A stretch of DNA of 64,000 bases. It comes from Rusavskia elegans (taxonomy: Eukaryota > Ascomycota > Lecanoromycetes > Teloschistales > Teloschistaceae). The first letter of the stretch is position 1; each line of letters begins with the position of its first letter. Made by a program: the position numbers and the translations under genes. The DNA lies in the NCBI GenBank assembly GCA_011316305.1, contig SAUG01000017.1:62001-126000 (forward strand), read 5' to 3'. Of the stretch, positions 12,501 to 24,825 are shown piece after piece. The notes below the pieces were generated by a model. The model was given only the letters and a program-made list of their open reading frames with translations. It did not search any database and was not told the DNA's origin.

Positions 12501-13309
12501 CAACCGTGCCGTAATGAGTTTGAGGAATTGGCTTTGGAAGACCATTTGACGTGCCGGAGGTATGGAAAAAGAAGGCAACGTCAAAGGCTGTCTGGTGCTG
12601 ATCTCCGGGAAAAGATCGGTCATCATGAGTGTTTCTCTCCCCTTCTGAACTCCGGTTGCGACCCCCTTTCTGTAACAGATCTTGTGGAATCGGCACGATC
12701 TTGAATCGGTGATCAGCATGACCCACAGATTCTTTCGCTAGGTTGGTATATGATTCATCGTAAACGAGACAAGTCACGTCACACGTCGTACAAAGATGTG
12801 AGATTGCAGAGGGTTGACACTGGGGACTTCATGCTTGATGCCCTTATCAGTCCTCCGAAATTTCCACAAGAATGCTCGAGGAACATACGCTATTAGAAGG
12901 ACCGCATATCCCAGTCGTATCAAGCCAAGCCAGGCAGACAGGAATTCTAGAGAGCTTGGACATAGCAAAGCTACAGTTCGGCTGATACTGGTAGGGTGTT
13001 GTGGCTTCAAAGAGAGATTCAGGATATATGAGCTGGCCACCGAGCATTCAGCAAGCTCTTGGAAAGCTGGCGAATCATCAACATCATCAACAAATGCATG
13101 ATGTTGTATCAGGGCATACTAAACACAACGGATTCCCAGTTCCTGTCATCGCTCCTTGAAGGTACAGGAAAGCCCACAGCCGGAGCTTTGGGAACGACCT
13201 GAGCTTGATAATCCAGAAACTCGGTGATGGTTTCGAATTTCTGCAGCGACTTTTCGTTGACCCCAACAGCTTGACCCAGGGTGCATACAAAATAATTAGT
13301 AGCAGCCAT
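9506..13309 (-). CDS. Adenylate-forming reductase (A-T-R, NRPS-like)
   Basis: This is a single-module enzyme of about 1156 aa that activates a carboxylic acid with ATP, holds it as a thioester and releases it by NADPH reduction as aldehyde or alcohol. Six exons fit in frame: 13309-13120, 13066-12889, 12826-11314, 11257-11190, 11137-10942 and 10831-9506. The introns are 53, 62, 56, 52 and 110 nt; the last acceptor could be 3 nt earlier because of a CAGCAG. The adenylation domain has the core motif FFHTSGTSNGLPKP near residue 210. The carrier domain has DLFAYGVDSVACM, the Ser being the phosphopantetheine site, near residue 616. The reductase domain begins with LLTGATGALGAHIL near 718, and its YSRSKWVAE (catalytic Tyr and Lys) lies near 900. 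The acid substrate cannot be read from the sequence. It is divergent from the ABC transporter at 14573, which may export the product. Confidence 0.9.
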
Positions 13310-14572
13310 GACGATCTCTGGTTGCCTGCGCCGACCACTGGATTCCTACTTTAGAAAACAACAAAGTACAGACATGCCGAAGCAGTCACGTGATGTCGCT
13401 TCTAGTAATGACGTCGGATATATTAAGAGGCCACCATCCTCGGAGGATCGAGACTTGAGAAACTATTTTTAGCGATCACTTGTACTTGGGTCAAGAAGGC
13501 GATATTATTTCTTGAAAGGCATTACAAGTCTTTCCCTCTAGGACCCGGGGGTCTTAGTCCAGGCCACCGCAATTGTCGATACTTCGACTCCTCGGAATCG
13601 TGGTGTCGCAGTCTGGTGTTAAGTATTCAACCACACCGAGTCTCCAAACAATCGCGTGATCTTAGAGAACCTTTGGATCTTCTTAACATGTTTTTTGTGC
13701 GAGAATCTACTTCTGGAAAGAATAGTAAATCGTACTCGTTCGTGTCGCCCACAGTTTTCAGGGGCTGATCGGCCAGCAACAGCAGCACGGGAGGAGTGGT
13801 GCTACCGGCTGCGGACAACTAAAGGCTTAGCAGCCAACCATGGAATCCTGCTGTAAGCAAACGTGACGTCTGTCAAACACTATTGACATCACGGCTCCGA
13901 ACGGAGAGTAGTCAGTCAAGGGAGCTTTGATGTGCTTTTGTTCCAACGTGATTCGTCATCGTACTCCAATTTGGCCACCTTTGCAACACACCCACTTCTG
14001 CGAGACGTTAATAGAGGCCCCTAATCTGGCTACTCTTGGTATTCCCTATTAAAATATAAGACCCCAAAAACATCTGTTTTTACAAGCAGAAGAAGCACTG
14101 AATAAAGTAGACTGTATAGCCAGATAACTAGAGGTAAATAAAATCTATAAATATAGGGGTAAGACTCTTCTAAGAATATAAAAATACAGGGCTTTTATGA
14201 AATCCGTTAAGTCCGTGTTGCAAAAGTGGGTGTGTTGCAAAGGTAGCCAAATTGGAGTATCTCGTCAATGGCGGTCTTGGCATCCGAATTTCGTGATGCA
14301 GAGCGGACAAACCGCAGGCCGAGCCCGAGATCGATAAGGTTTTGAATGACGATCGCATCTGCCTGCATTACTTTACATACCTTCCTCTCTGTTCGTCGAC
14401 ATCGATCCTCAAGCCTTGCTGGGAACGTACACCAGCAAGAGTTCGAAGAGGTGAGATTATAATCGGTGATTGTCCTTTGTGCGCACTTTTACAAACTGTG
14501 AGACGTTGAATAAATTGTGTTGGAATGCTCAGGATCCAGTCCAACCCATCTTGTACCACTGCCATATAAGCT
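13310..14572. promoter_or_regulatory. Divergent promoter region between reductase and ABC transporter
   Basis: These 1.26 kb lie between two start codons pointing away from each other and so must contain both promoters. Apart from the 298-bp inverted-repeat element at 13962-14259 I see no gene. An AT-rich core (about 14045-14195) belongs to that element. Confidence 0.5.
13962..14259. mobile_element. MITE with 40-bp terminal inverted repeats and TA target duplication
   Basis: The left end (13962-14001) reads TACTCCAATTTGGCCACC and onward. The reverse complement of the right end (14220-14259) is the same for 38 of 40 positions, both differences being C/T changes. Each end starts with TA, so a TA target site duplication with repeats beginning CTCCAATTTGG is likely, as in the Tc1/mariner superfamily. 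The roughly 220-bp interior is AT-rich and has no reading frame, so the element is non-autonomous. It sits 313 bp before the ABC transporter start codon. Superfamily assignment rests only on the TA ends. Confidence 0.85.
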
Positions 14573-17500
14573 ATGACCTCCACACCGTCCGAGCCCGAGC
14601 GGCCACAAGTACAATCGGCTATGTGGCCATCGACATCAGCAAACAGCTTCCGTCAGCAGTATATGGCTCATGACAGCGCCGCAGACTCCGACCTCCTCGA
14701 AGCTGCTTATGCCCACCAAGAAAGCCACCCCAACGGAGCCATGAGGCGAAACGAGTTTCGAGCCACCAGCAGCCAGATCCAAGGGACAAGCTATGGCTCC
14801 GATGAAAATACCCACGTCCCGTCAGCATCTGGCTCACCGACCAGCAGTACAGAGCCACCCTCCTATCAAGGCGTGCCAAACATGGACATTTCAGGACCTC
14901 AGCCCGATTCTTCTAGCGACTACCTCCCTACTCCTGGCCACCAGGTGACCACCAGGCGATCTTTAGAATCCGCCATGGAAGCCGAGGATGATGCCGATGG
15001 CAAATTTCAGCCCATCAAAACGGCAGCGACAAAGGACACCACCGACCAGCGGCCTAAGCTGCAGAGTAAGGGGTCGGGCCGCATGACCGAGGACGATCTG
15101 TTCAGAGTTCTCAGCAGGAGGAAGACCAATACCAGCGATCACCCTGGCTCGGAGATGTCACCCGCGGTCACGCAGGAAGAGCAGGCCGAAATCGAACGCT
15201 TGATGTCGCGCATGTTTGGTCAAAACAGACGGGCGCAGTCAGAGGAAGAAAAGACTCGTCATGTCGGTCTGATATTCAAGAACCTGACAGTCAAAGGCAT
15301 GGGCCTCGGTGCCGCGCTTCAACCCACATTGAGTGACCTCTTCTTGGGCTTGCCGAGGATGCTCTCTAAGCTCTTCACAAATGGAAAGAGCGCATCAGGC
15401 AAGCCGCCTGTACGGACAATATTGAACGATTTCACCGGTTGTGTCAAGCCCGGCGAAATGCTCCTGGTGCTTGGCCGGCCCGGTTCAGGTTGCTCGACCT
15501 TTCTGAAAGTGCTGTCAAATCAACGCTTTGGGTATGAGAGCATCAAGGGCGATGTCACATACGGCGGCACAGATGCTAAAGAGATGGCCAAGAACTATCG
15601 CGGAGAGATCGTGTACAACCCCGAGGACGATCTTCACTACGCTACTTTGAGTGTCAAAAATACCCTGTCTTTTGCCCTGAAAACGCGTACCCCTGGCAAA
15701 GCATCACGTAATGAAGGCGAGAGTCGCACCGATTACGTTCGAGAATTTCTCCGTGTGGTGAGCAAGCTCTTCTGGATCGAGCATACACTTGGTACCAAGG
15801 TTGGCAATGAATTTGTTCGAGGTGTCAGTGGTGGCGAGAAGAAGCGTGTCAGCATCGCCGAAGCTATGATCACCAGAGCAAGCACCCAGTGTTGGGACAA
15901 CTCCACTCGAGGGCTCGATGCCAGTACTGCCCTGGAGTATGTCGAATCATTGCGAACCCTCACCAATATGGCACACATCTCGACTTCGGTCGCATTGTAC
16001 CAAGCTGGCGAGTCTCTGTACGATCTGTTCGATAAGGTTGTCCTGATCGACGAGGGCCGATGCCTGTACTATGGCTCAACAGAGAACGCCGCGGCTTATT
16101 TTGAAGGCCTCGGGTTCGAGAGACCTGCACGATGGACCACTGCAGATTTCCTTACCTCAGTCACTGACCCTCATGAGCGCAATATCAGAGAAGGGTATGA
16201 AGACCGGTTCCCAAGATCAGCAGAGCAATTCGAACGCGAGTATCGGAACAGTGATGCATTCGAGGCCACGAAAAGTGACCTCCGGAGTTTCGAGCAGGAG
16301 CTCGAAGCCCAGAGAAAGGAGAGAGTCGAGAACCGATCCAAGGCCACAAAGCAGAAGAATTACACGTTGCCCTTCCACAAACAGGTCTGGGAATGCACCA
16401 TTCGCCAATTCTTCATCATGTTTGGGGATCAGCTTACGCTGTTCGGGAAGTGGGGAGGCATTCTTTTCCAAGCCTTGATCGTTGGCTCGTTATTCTACAA
16501 TCTGCCTCAAACCTCGGCCGGGGTGTTCCCAAGAGGTATGCGTATCCCTTCTGTTGCCAAGCAGGGCATCTGTTACCTCGATCGACACGCAGAATAGATG
16601 CTTTGCCAGGGTAAGACACCTCTCTGCAGAATGTTACTGACTTGTGGTGTAGGTGGCGTGATCTTCTTCTTGCTTTTATTCAACGCATTGCTGGCCTTAG
16701 CCGAATTGACGGATGCATTCTCAAGCCGCCCTATCATGCTGAAACATAAAGCATTCAGTTTCTACCGCCCGTCTGCATACGCGATCGCTCAAACCGTGGT
16801 AGATTTACCGCTTGTCCTGGTGCAGGTTCTTCTCTTCGATATTGTCATCTACTTCATGGCCGGACTCGCAAGGACGCCTTCGCAATTTTTCATCAGTCTC
16901 TTGATCCTGTTTGTACAGACATTGAGCATGTACTCCTTCTTCCGAGCTATCGGAGCTCTTGTCGCATCCCTCGATGTGGCTACCAGGATTACCGGTGTCG
17001 CTGTCCAAGCCTTGATCGTGTACACGGGCTATTTAATACCACCCCAGAAGATGCACCCATGGTTCAAATGGTAGGATATCAATCGAGTGGGATACTTAGT
17101 CTAAGCTAATCTTAAAATAGGCTTATCTGGATCAATCCGGTGCAATATGGCTTTGAAGCACTGATGGCAAACGAATTCTATAATCTGAGCATTGAATGTG
17201 TACCTCCTAATCTTGTCCCTCAAGGACCGACTGCTTCAGCCCAGTACCAGTCTTGCACGCTCCAGGGAAGCCAACAGGGATCAACAGTTGTCTCGGGCTC
17301 TGACTATATTAGAACAGCATTTACCTACCAACGTGCTCATCTCTGGCGTAACTTCGGGATCATCACTGGGTTCTGGATCTTCTTCGTTATCCTGACCATG
17401 TTGGGCATGGAGCTACAAAAGCCGAATGCTGGCGGAGGAGCTGTCACTATATTCAAACGTGGTCAAGCACCAAAATCCGTTGAAAAGGCAATGGATAGCG

Positions 17501-19759
17501 GCGACACCATTAAGGACGAGGAGAAGGCCTTTCCAGCTGATGGCACTCAGCTCAGCTCTGAAGACTCGAGTGGCTCGGATGAAGGCAACTTGGTCAAAGG
17601 AGTGGCAAGAAATGAGTCCATCTTTACGTATCAGAACGTCAATTATATTATTCCGTATGAGAAGGGGGAACGACAACTGCTCAGGGACGTCCAGGGATAT
17701 GTTCGGCCTGGCAAACTTACTGCCCTGATGGGTGCCAGCGGTGCCGGCAAGTCTACGCTTCTCAACACCCTGGCGCAGCGTATCAATTTCGGTGTAGTCA
17801 CAGGAGACTTCCTGGTCGACGGACGACCCTTGCCAAATTCTTTCCAGAGAGCCACCGGTTTTGCAGAGCAAATGGATGTTCACGAGCCGACGGCCACTGT
17901 TCGAGAAGCTCTTCGCTTTTCAGCCAGATTGAGGCAACCCAAAGAAGTGCCCATCGAAGAGAAGTATGAATATTGTGAGCGAATCATTGACCTTTTAGAG
18001 ATGAAAAGCATTGCGGGAGCAACCATTGGTAAAATCGGGGAAGGCCTAAATCAAGAACAACGCAAGCGAGTGACTATCGGAGTGGAACTCGCCAGCAAAC
18101 CAAAGCTGCTGTTGTTCCTGGATGAGCCAACTTCCGGGCTAGATTCTGGCGCCGCCTTCAACATCGTTCGTTTCCTTCGCAAGCTGGCGGACTCAGGCCA
18201 GGCGTTGCTTGTAACCATCCACCAGCCATCGTCAGTCTTGTTCGAACACTTCGACGAGCTCCTTTTGCTGAAGTCTGGAGGCCGCATCGTCTACCATGGA
18301 CCGCTCGGTAAGGACTCGCGTCAACTCATCAACTACTTTGAGAGCAATGGTGCCAAGAAGTGCGAGCCATCCGCCAACCCTGCAGAGTACATGCTTGAAG
18401 CTATCGGAGCAGGGGATCCTAATTACAAGGGTCAAGACTGGGGTGACGTCTGGGCTTCGTCGCCTGAGCATCAAGATCGCGCTCGTGAAATCCAGGAGAT
18501 GATCGCCGAACGCCGCGGTGCACCCACAAATTCCAAGACGGACGACGACCGGGAATTCGCTATGCCGCTTGGTACACAGGTGTATGCGGTTGTCAAGCGA
18601 TCTTTCGTCTCATATTGGCGTACTCCGGACTACATGATTGGAAAATTCGTGCTGCATATCTTTGTAAGTCCACCTTTGGTGCAGCTTCAGCTGTTGAGTA
18701 AAGCATCCGATACTCCGGTTGACCTCACACTTGATGGCTCTGCACGGGCATACAATTCATTGCCCCGTTCTAACATCTTCTCAGACTGGGTTGTTCAACT
18801 CCTTTACCTTTTACCATGTCGGCAACTCGCAAATCGACATGCAATCACGCCTTTTCTCCGTTTTCATGACTCTCACCATCTCGCCTCCGCTCATCCAACA
18901 GCTACAACCCAAATTCCTCAATTTCCGCAACATCTACCAATCCCGCGAGGCCAATTCCAAGATCTACAGCTGGGTTGCTCTTGTAACAGGGGCTATCCTG
19001 CCAGAACTTCCGTACAGCATCCTCGCTGGGACATTGTACTTCGTGTGCTGGTGGTGTACGTTGACCAGCCCCCGTTTCCTCCAGTCCAAAGCTGATAGAC
19101 AAATAGTCCCCGCGCTAGGAAGAGGAGCTACCCCTTTCGCCTCGGCCTATACCTGGATGCTGATGATACTTTTCGAATTCTACTACGTCGGCTTCGGCCA
19201 GGCCATCGCGGCGTTTGCGCCCAACGAGCTTCTAGCATCCATCCTCGTACCTCTCTTCTTCTTGTTCGTTGTATCCTTCTGCGGGGTTGTCGTGCCCTTC
19301 GCCGCCCTTCCCACCTTTTGGCGCTCCTGGATGTATTATCTTACCCCTTTCACTTATCTTCTCGGGGGGTTCCTTTCCGCAGCCGCTCACGGCCGCCCGG
19401 TCATGTGCGCCGACAATGAACTCGCACGCTTCCCGCCACCTCCAAACGAAACCTGCGAGTCATACACAGAGCAGTTCGTTGCCCAGGCTGGAGGTTACGT
19501 ACGGACTGGTGCGGAGGGCATCTGTGAATTCTGCCAGTACAAGAACGGGGATGAGTTCTTGAGAGGCTTCAACGTCTTCTATTCCAACAAGTGGAGGGAT
19601 TATGGCATCTTCTTCGCCTTCTGCGGCTTCAATTTCGCTATTGTGTTCTTCGCCTCATGGCTCTTCCTTGGCGGCACCAAGACGATTAAGAACATGTTCC
19701 ATGCTAAAGCAAGGAAGCAACAGAAGGAGTTGAAGAAGCAGCAGAACGAAAAGGCTTGA
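14573..19759 (+). CDS. PDR-type full-size ABC transporter (ABCG)
   Basis: This is a plasma-membrane drug or metabolite efflux pump with the (NBD-TMD)x2 order of the fungal PDR/CDR family. Five exons fit: 14573-16535, 16653-17070, 17121-18663, 18785-19055 and 19107-19759, giving 1615 aa. Introns are 117, 50, 121 and 51 nt, all with clear branch sites. NBD1 has the family-typical degenerate Walker A GRPGSGCSTFL (Cys instead of Lys, near residue 301), signature VSGGEKKRVSIAE (near 417) and WDNSTRGLDAS. NBD2 has a canonical Walker A GASGAGKSTLL (near 998) and LLLFLDEPTSGLDS (near 1123), with the expected degenerate signature LNQEQRKRV. Both membrane domains are complete, the second with a Cys-rich extracellular loop near GICEFCQYKNG. 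The N-terminal 200 residues are disordered. It shares its upstream region with the adenylate-forming reductase. Confidence 0.95.
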
Positions 19760-20302
19760 ATCACTACCAGGGGAATGACGGATATTTATACCAAGCATCT
19801 AATACCGGTAGAGGGAGAATGACAGGATACCCCATTCGGCTTCATGTGAATATTACCAGGGAGCATCAGTGGCATAATTACACACGGGTGCATGTACTGG
19901 GTTCGGTCATGATAGAGCATAGCTTGTCTGTTTGGCACAGCAATAGGGACTTGCTCGTCACACTAATATTGAATAACAGTAAGTACAGATTAAACAAGAA
20001 AGGTGCTATGCGTTTCGAAGCCAGCATCGCTCATGACAGCGAAATTATCTTCAGGGCTGTAGCCCTACACCAGTTAGTAAGCTTCGACCGTCGGATGTGG
20101 CCGCTTAGATGACCTCACTATCTAAATATCATCCGTGAACACATGCTTTCGCGATGAGCACGTCTCTCCCGCTCAAAATGTGTAATTCAAGGATTCTTTC
20201 CAATAAGCCGTCGAACCAGGGCAAAGGTGGCCTCTTGCTACTTCGACCGCCATAGTACGTTTCTAGCATTTCAACCACCTTCTCAAGGTTCTATCATCCA
20301 TC
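19760..20302. other. Intergenic, no gene seen
   Basis: This separates two genes on the same strand. It has only short frames and presumably contains the 3' end of the transporter transcript and the promoter of the glycosyltransferase. Confidence 0.5.
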
Positions 20303-21358
20303 ATGGATTCGAAGAAAGCCTGGGTTACGCTCTTGACACGCTCCTCGTACCTTCCAGGAGTCATTACACTCGCCCACAGCCTCTCTATCAACAATACAGC
20401 CCATTCTTTGATTGTGCTGGTCACTCCCTCTCTGCCCGAAAAATCCGTCCAAGCCCTCGAGCTGGAGTCGAAGCACAATCATCTTCTTGTCGTCCACCCA
20501 GTTGACTTGCTCCTACCTTCTGATGGCCAAAGGAGCGCCTCCGTAGCCTCAAGGTTCGAAGATACGTGGACCAAGCTTCGTGCGTTTGAATTGACGGCCT
20601 ACGATGCTTGCGTCTTCCTCGACGCCGATCTAACAGTCTACAAGAACATGGACGAGGTTTTCGACATCCATCTCCCTGCGGATGACTGGATCGCCGCAAA
20701 TCATGCGTGTGTATGCAACCTTGACCGCGATGCCTGGGCACTCGACAATTGGAGGATAGAAAATTGCGCATTCACACCGCTGCAGCATCCAGATTCCCTG
20801 ACCAAAGCAACGCCAATACCATTATCTGCTGCTCCACCAGACACTTACGCTTTGCTAAATAGCGGTTTCTTCCTTTACCACCCTTCGCCCGAGCTCTGGA
20901 GGTCCATGCACGAATATTTTCAGAACTCTTCCGACCTCTCCACCTATCAATTTCCAGACCAAGATTTCCTCGCCCACTATTTCCGCGGAAGATGGCTGCC
21001 ATTGAGCTGGAAATACAACGCCTTGAAAACGATGGAGAACTGGCATCGGAATATTTGGCGGGATGAGGAGGTCATGGGTCTGCACTACATTGTCGATAAG
21101 CCTTGGGAGAAGAGAGTGGCCAGTGATGGCGTCGGAGGTCATTTGGGAAGAGACGGAAAGACTCATGGATGGTGGTGGGCCGTATGGGGAGATTGGATTG
21201 GAAAGAGGAGGGACGATATGGAGTTAGTGCGGATAGTGGAGGAATTGGTCGCGGAACCCCTGAGCCAGGATGATGATAAGAAGCAATGTCAGGAAAATAA
21301 GGAGAAGGGTTTACCGGTGCCTATACCCGGACGTGACGGTAAACCTCACGGTAAGTAG
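20303..21358 (+). CDS. Glycosyltransferase family 8 protein (glycogenin/galactinol synthase-like)
   Basis: This is an intronless 351-aa gene. GT8 enzymes are retaining, metal-dependent transferases that use nucleotide sugars. The N-terminal WVTLLTRSSYLPGVITLAHSL is the typical nucleotide-sugar-fold beta-alpha opening. The metal-binding DxD is DAD at residues 107-109 within CVFLDADLTVYKNMDEVFD. FLNSGFF-like text (LLNSGFFLYHP) and the late GLHYIVDKPWEK, whose His helps bind metal, complete the GT8 pattern. No signal peptide or membrane segment is seen, so a cytosolic enzyme is likely. The last 40 residues (KKQCQENKEKG and following) are a hydrophilic tail. Acceptor and sugar donor cannot be assigned; the small size argues for an accessory GT8 rather than true glycogenin, which is self-glucosylating and longer in fungi. 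Confidence 0.88.
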   Translation: MDSKKAWVTLLTRSSYLPGVITLAHSLSINNTAHSLIVLVTPSLPEKSVQALELESKHNHLLVVHPVDLLLPSDGQRSASVASRFEDTWTKLRAFELTAYDACVFLDADLTVYKNMDEVFDIHLPADDWIAANHACVCNLDRDAWALDNWRIENCAFTPLQHPDSLTKATPIPLSAAPPDTYALLNSGFFLYHPSPELWRSMHEYFQNSSDLSTYQFPDQDFLAHYFRGRWLPLSWKYNALKTMENWHRNIWRDEEVMGLHYIVDKPWEKRVASDGVGGHLGRDGKTHGWWWAVWGDWIGKRRDDMELVRIVEELVAEPLSQDDDKKQCQENKEKGLPVPIPGRDGKPHGK

Positions 21359-22062
21359 AGCCTTCAGTAGGGCAATGAACCGCAGACATAGCCACACAGC
21401 AAAGTCCAGGCAATCACTACAGCAATAAGCTATACCGAGCTACCGGCTGTTGTACACCCACATCGTGACTGACTTTGTATACGACCAGCCCCCCGAATCG
21501 GATCCCATAACAACGCCGGTGAGATGATCTTTTTGTCCCATGTATTTGGCGTTCGCGGTTACGATGTTATTCCTCGCATGCTCGATTGCCTGCCCATCTC
21601 CACTGAGCTAGAAGGGTTCTTCTTTTTTCAATTAAGCACATCCCAGCTTGACTATTTCTGCCAATTGCCGAGGTATCTTGTCGAGTATGCAGCATGACGT
21701 TCAGCTACCAGCGACCTGCTTATTATGGTGGTCAGAAGCGGGGATTGTACCTACCATTCGGGTTTTACTGTCGTACGATGCACAGAATCTTCCATCCCAC
21801 GAATCACGATAGCCGTTGCTCCAAAGGCGTCGGTTAGAACTGTGGGTAAGCCGAATTGCCGTGCGTGTGCTCCGGCACTATGAGAACTCGACACTTATTC
21901 GACGGTCCGCCCGGGGTTTCCTTTGGGAGTTCTCAAAGGCCATTATCGTCCGTGGGAAGCATGGAGCGGTTCACAGTTGGGTCACTGCTGCTGAAAGTTT
22001 TGGGTGACCGACCAACTCGTTGTCAAACTCCCTGTCGAGAAAGAAATTAGTTGCTCGCAAGC
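21359..22062. other. Intergenic, no gene seen
   Basis: No frame here resembles a protein. It contains the promoter of the sugar transporter. Confidence 0.5.
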
Positions 22063-24211
22063 ATGGCACCTCCAACGTTCATGGGCTTGACTGGAAGGCC
22101 ATTATCTTTGGCAGTGTCGACGGTCGCAACGACAGGTAGGTGGCAAGAAATTTACAGTTGCCAGAATTTGTAATTGACTGAGGTACAACCACAGGGTTTC
22201 TCCTTTTTGGCTACGACCAAGGCGTCATGTCCGGCATCATCACCGCACCAGCTTTCAACAATCTTTTCACAGCTACCAAAAGTAGCTCAACCATGCGAGG
22301 CTTCGTGACAGCAGTATACGAGATTGGCTGTCTCTTCGGCGCGATCTTCATTCTAGCTTTCGGAGACTTCCTCGGCCGCCGTCGTGCCATCATGATGGGC
22401 GGCAGTATCATGATCCTGGGTGTAATTATCCAGGTCACTGCTGAAAGAAACGCAACACCACTGGCACAGTTCATCACCGGTCGGGTCATCACCGGCGTTG
22501 GTAATGGCATCAACACCTCCACAATCCCAACCTATCAAGCAGAGTGTTCAAAAACGTCTAACAGAGGCCTTCTCATTTGTATTGAAGGTGGTGTCATCGC
22601 CTTCGGAACCCTCATCGCATATTGGGTCGATTATGGAGCCAGCTAGTGAGGCATCTCCCAAATCTGCTCTCGTGATCCCAATACTGACCATCCAAATCCT
22701 TCAGTGGACCACCCTCCCTGACCTGGCGCTTCCCCATCGCCTTCCAAATCATCTTCGCTCTCGTTGTCGCCATCCCGACCTACTGGCTCCCCGAGTCTCC
22801 CCGCTGGCTCCTGACCCGCGGTCTCCACGCCGAGGGTACAACCGTCATCGCCGCCTTCCGCGGTCTTGAAATCGATTCCAAAGAGACAGTTCTCCAACGC
22901 CAAATCATACTTGATTCAATCGCTGCGTCTGGCTATGCGGGCAAGAAGAATACACCCATGAAGGCGTGTTTTACGGGCGGCAAGACGCAGCATTTTCGCC
23001 GTATGATGTTGGGGGTTAGCAGCCAATTCATGCAGCAGGTTGGTGGTAAGCAAGTTCGGAGCTACATTGCCCCAGTCCTGCTTGATTTCCGAGATTGTCC
23101 CACCGTTTTGCAAGCTGAGCATTCGAGGTCTCGATTTGCACGTCAATCGAATACACCCGGCCAAAAGCCATACCATAATCTCGATCTCCACTCATAATCC
23201 CAAGACAGTCGCATTGAATGAACACAAGCCACGCTGACTCAATCCACCGCAGGTTGCAACGCCGTCATTTACTACTTCCCCATTCTCTTCGAACAAAGTA
23301 TCCACCAAAGCCATTCCATCAGCCTCCTCCTCGGCGGCATCAACATGATCGTCTACTCCATTTTCGCCACCGTCAGTTGGTTCATCATCGAACGGGCCGG
23401 AAGGCGCAAATTGTTCCTCTGGGGCACCGTGGGCCAGGGCTTGAGTATGGTATTGGTGTTCAGCTGTCTCATACCTGGCACTGAGGCTGCGGCGAAGGGC
23501 GCGGCGGTCGGGTTGTTCACGTACATTGCTAGTTTTGGGGCGACGTGGTTGCCGCTGCCTTGGGTATGTATCCTTACTCATCACTCACCCCATCCTTCCG
23601 CACCTCACCCCGTTCCCTCGCGTTCCTTCATTCACGCTATCCCCCTCCTCCCATTCCTACCAACCACCACCACAACTAACCACACCCCTTGCCCTTTCAA
23701 AACACAGCTCTACCCCGCCGAAATCAACCCGCTCAAAACGCGCGCAAAAGCAAACGCCCTATCCACCTGCAGCAACTGGCTTTTCAACTTCCTGATCGTC
23801 ATGATCACGCCCATCCTCATCGACCATATCCAATGGGGCACCTACCTCTTCTTCGCCTTACTGAATGCCTGCTTTTTGCCGGTGATTTATCTGTGGTACC
23901 CCGAGACCAGGAGGCGGAGTTTGGAGGAGATTGATATTATTTTCGCGAGGGGGTTTGTGGAGGGCGGTGTGGTTGGAGGGGTTGGAGGGCTCAATATGAT
24001 TGTTGGTGAACAGGGTGGGGATGGGGGTAACAAAGGGAATATGAGGTGGAGAGGGTTGGGGCGGGGAGATAGGTACGTGCGAGCGGCGAGGGAAATGAAG
24101 TATCTCAGCGACGAGGAGATTGAGGCGGAGCAGAGACGGTATGGGCTTGTGGATGAGAATGGGGAGGTTGGCGGAGGTGGATCCATTATCGAGGGTGGTA
24201 AGGAGGTATAG
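22063..24211 (+). CDS. MFS sugar porter
   Basis: This is a 12-helix major facilitator of the sugar porter family, probably at the plasma membrane, importing a sugar or related polyol by proton symport. Five exons fit in frame: 22063-22135, 22195-22645, 22705-23045, 23253-23563 and 23708-24211, giving 559 aa. Introns are 59, 59, 207 and 144 nt. Family motifs are FGYDQGVMSGI in helix 1, GDFLGRRRAI after helix 2, ESPRWLL at the end of helix 6, ERAGRRKLFLWG after helix 8 and PETRRRSLEEID after helix 12. The join of exons 3 and 4 gives QQVGGCNAVIYYFPILFE, matching the family's helix 7. The cytosolic tail has an unusual Gly/Val-rich segment (GGVVGGVGG, about 23960-23990). The substrate is not predictable from this alone. 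Confidence 0.92.
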
Positions 24212-24717
24212 GCGCTATGGTGTTTTCCTGATTATCAAAATTTGCCGGCACTCGTTGACGGAGGATCGGACATTGTTTTAGAAATCTAGACACCATAGCT
24301 ACGATTGTTCTTTCACCACTACACAACCGGAATATACAATTCACATGAAAATGCACAAGCATAGTGCCGTTTTCCCTTGCATGCCCATTTCTCGACACAG
24401 CAGTGGGAATTCACGATGATCAAGACTTCATAACCCAATCCTCATCGCAATATCTTTTCAGCGCCATCAAATGGGCTGTATAAACTGACTCTTCATCGAA
24501 AGCCAGAACTTAGTGGGCGATACTTCCCACCGTCCCAATTTGGCAACGTGAATATCCCGTCATCCCTCCATCTATACTGCACACACCGCAATCTTCTCAC
24601 CCTTACCTCTACAACTCACGTATCCTCCACTCCTTACTCACACCCCATCACTCAGCTAAAAACACCACAATCAGCACTCCCGCTCCAAAACCCCCCGCCC
24701 CCTTCCCCCCACAAAAA

Positions 24718-24758
<41 letters not shown>

Positions 24759-24825
24759 GTTTCCCCTACCTCTCTCACCCGCAGCAGCAAAGGTGTAATG
24801 CCGCTCTCCTCTCCCACATATATAT
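24212..24825. other. Convergent intergenic region with homopolymer tract
   Basis: This is the 3' flanks of the sugar porter (plus strand) and of the SnoaL-like gene (minus strand). It contains the A35/T35 run at 24719-24753, preceded by a C-rich stretch (24690-24710). No gene is seen. Confidence 0.6.
24719..24753. repeat. A35 homopolymer (T35 on the minus strand)
   Basis: An uninterrupted run of 35 A on the plus strand, preceded by a short A-rich lead-in. It starts 73 nt beyond the proposed stop codon of the SnoaL-like gene, so on that gene's strand it is a T35 run in the 3' untranslated region. The length is prone to sequencing error. Confidence 0.9.
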
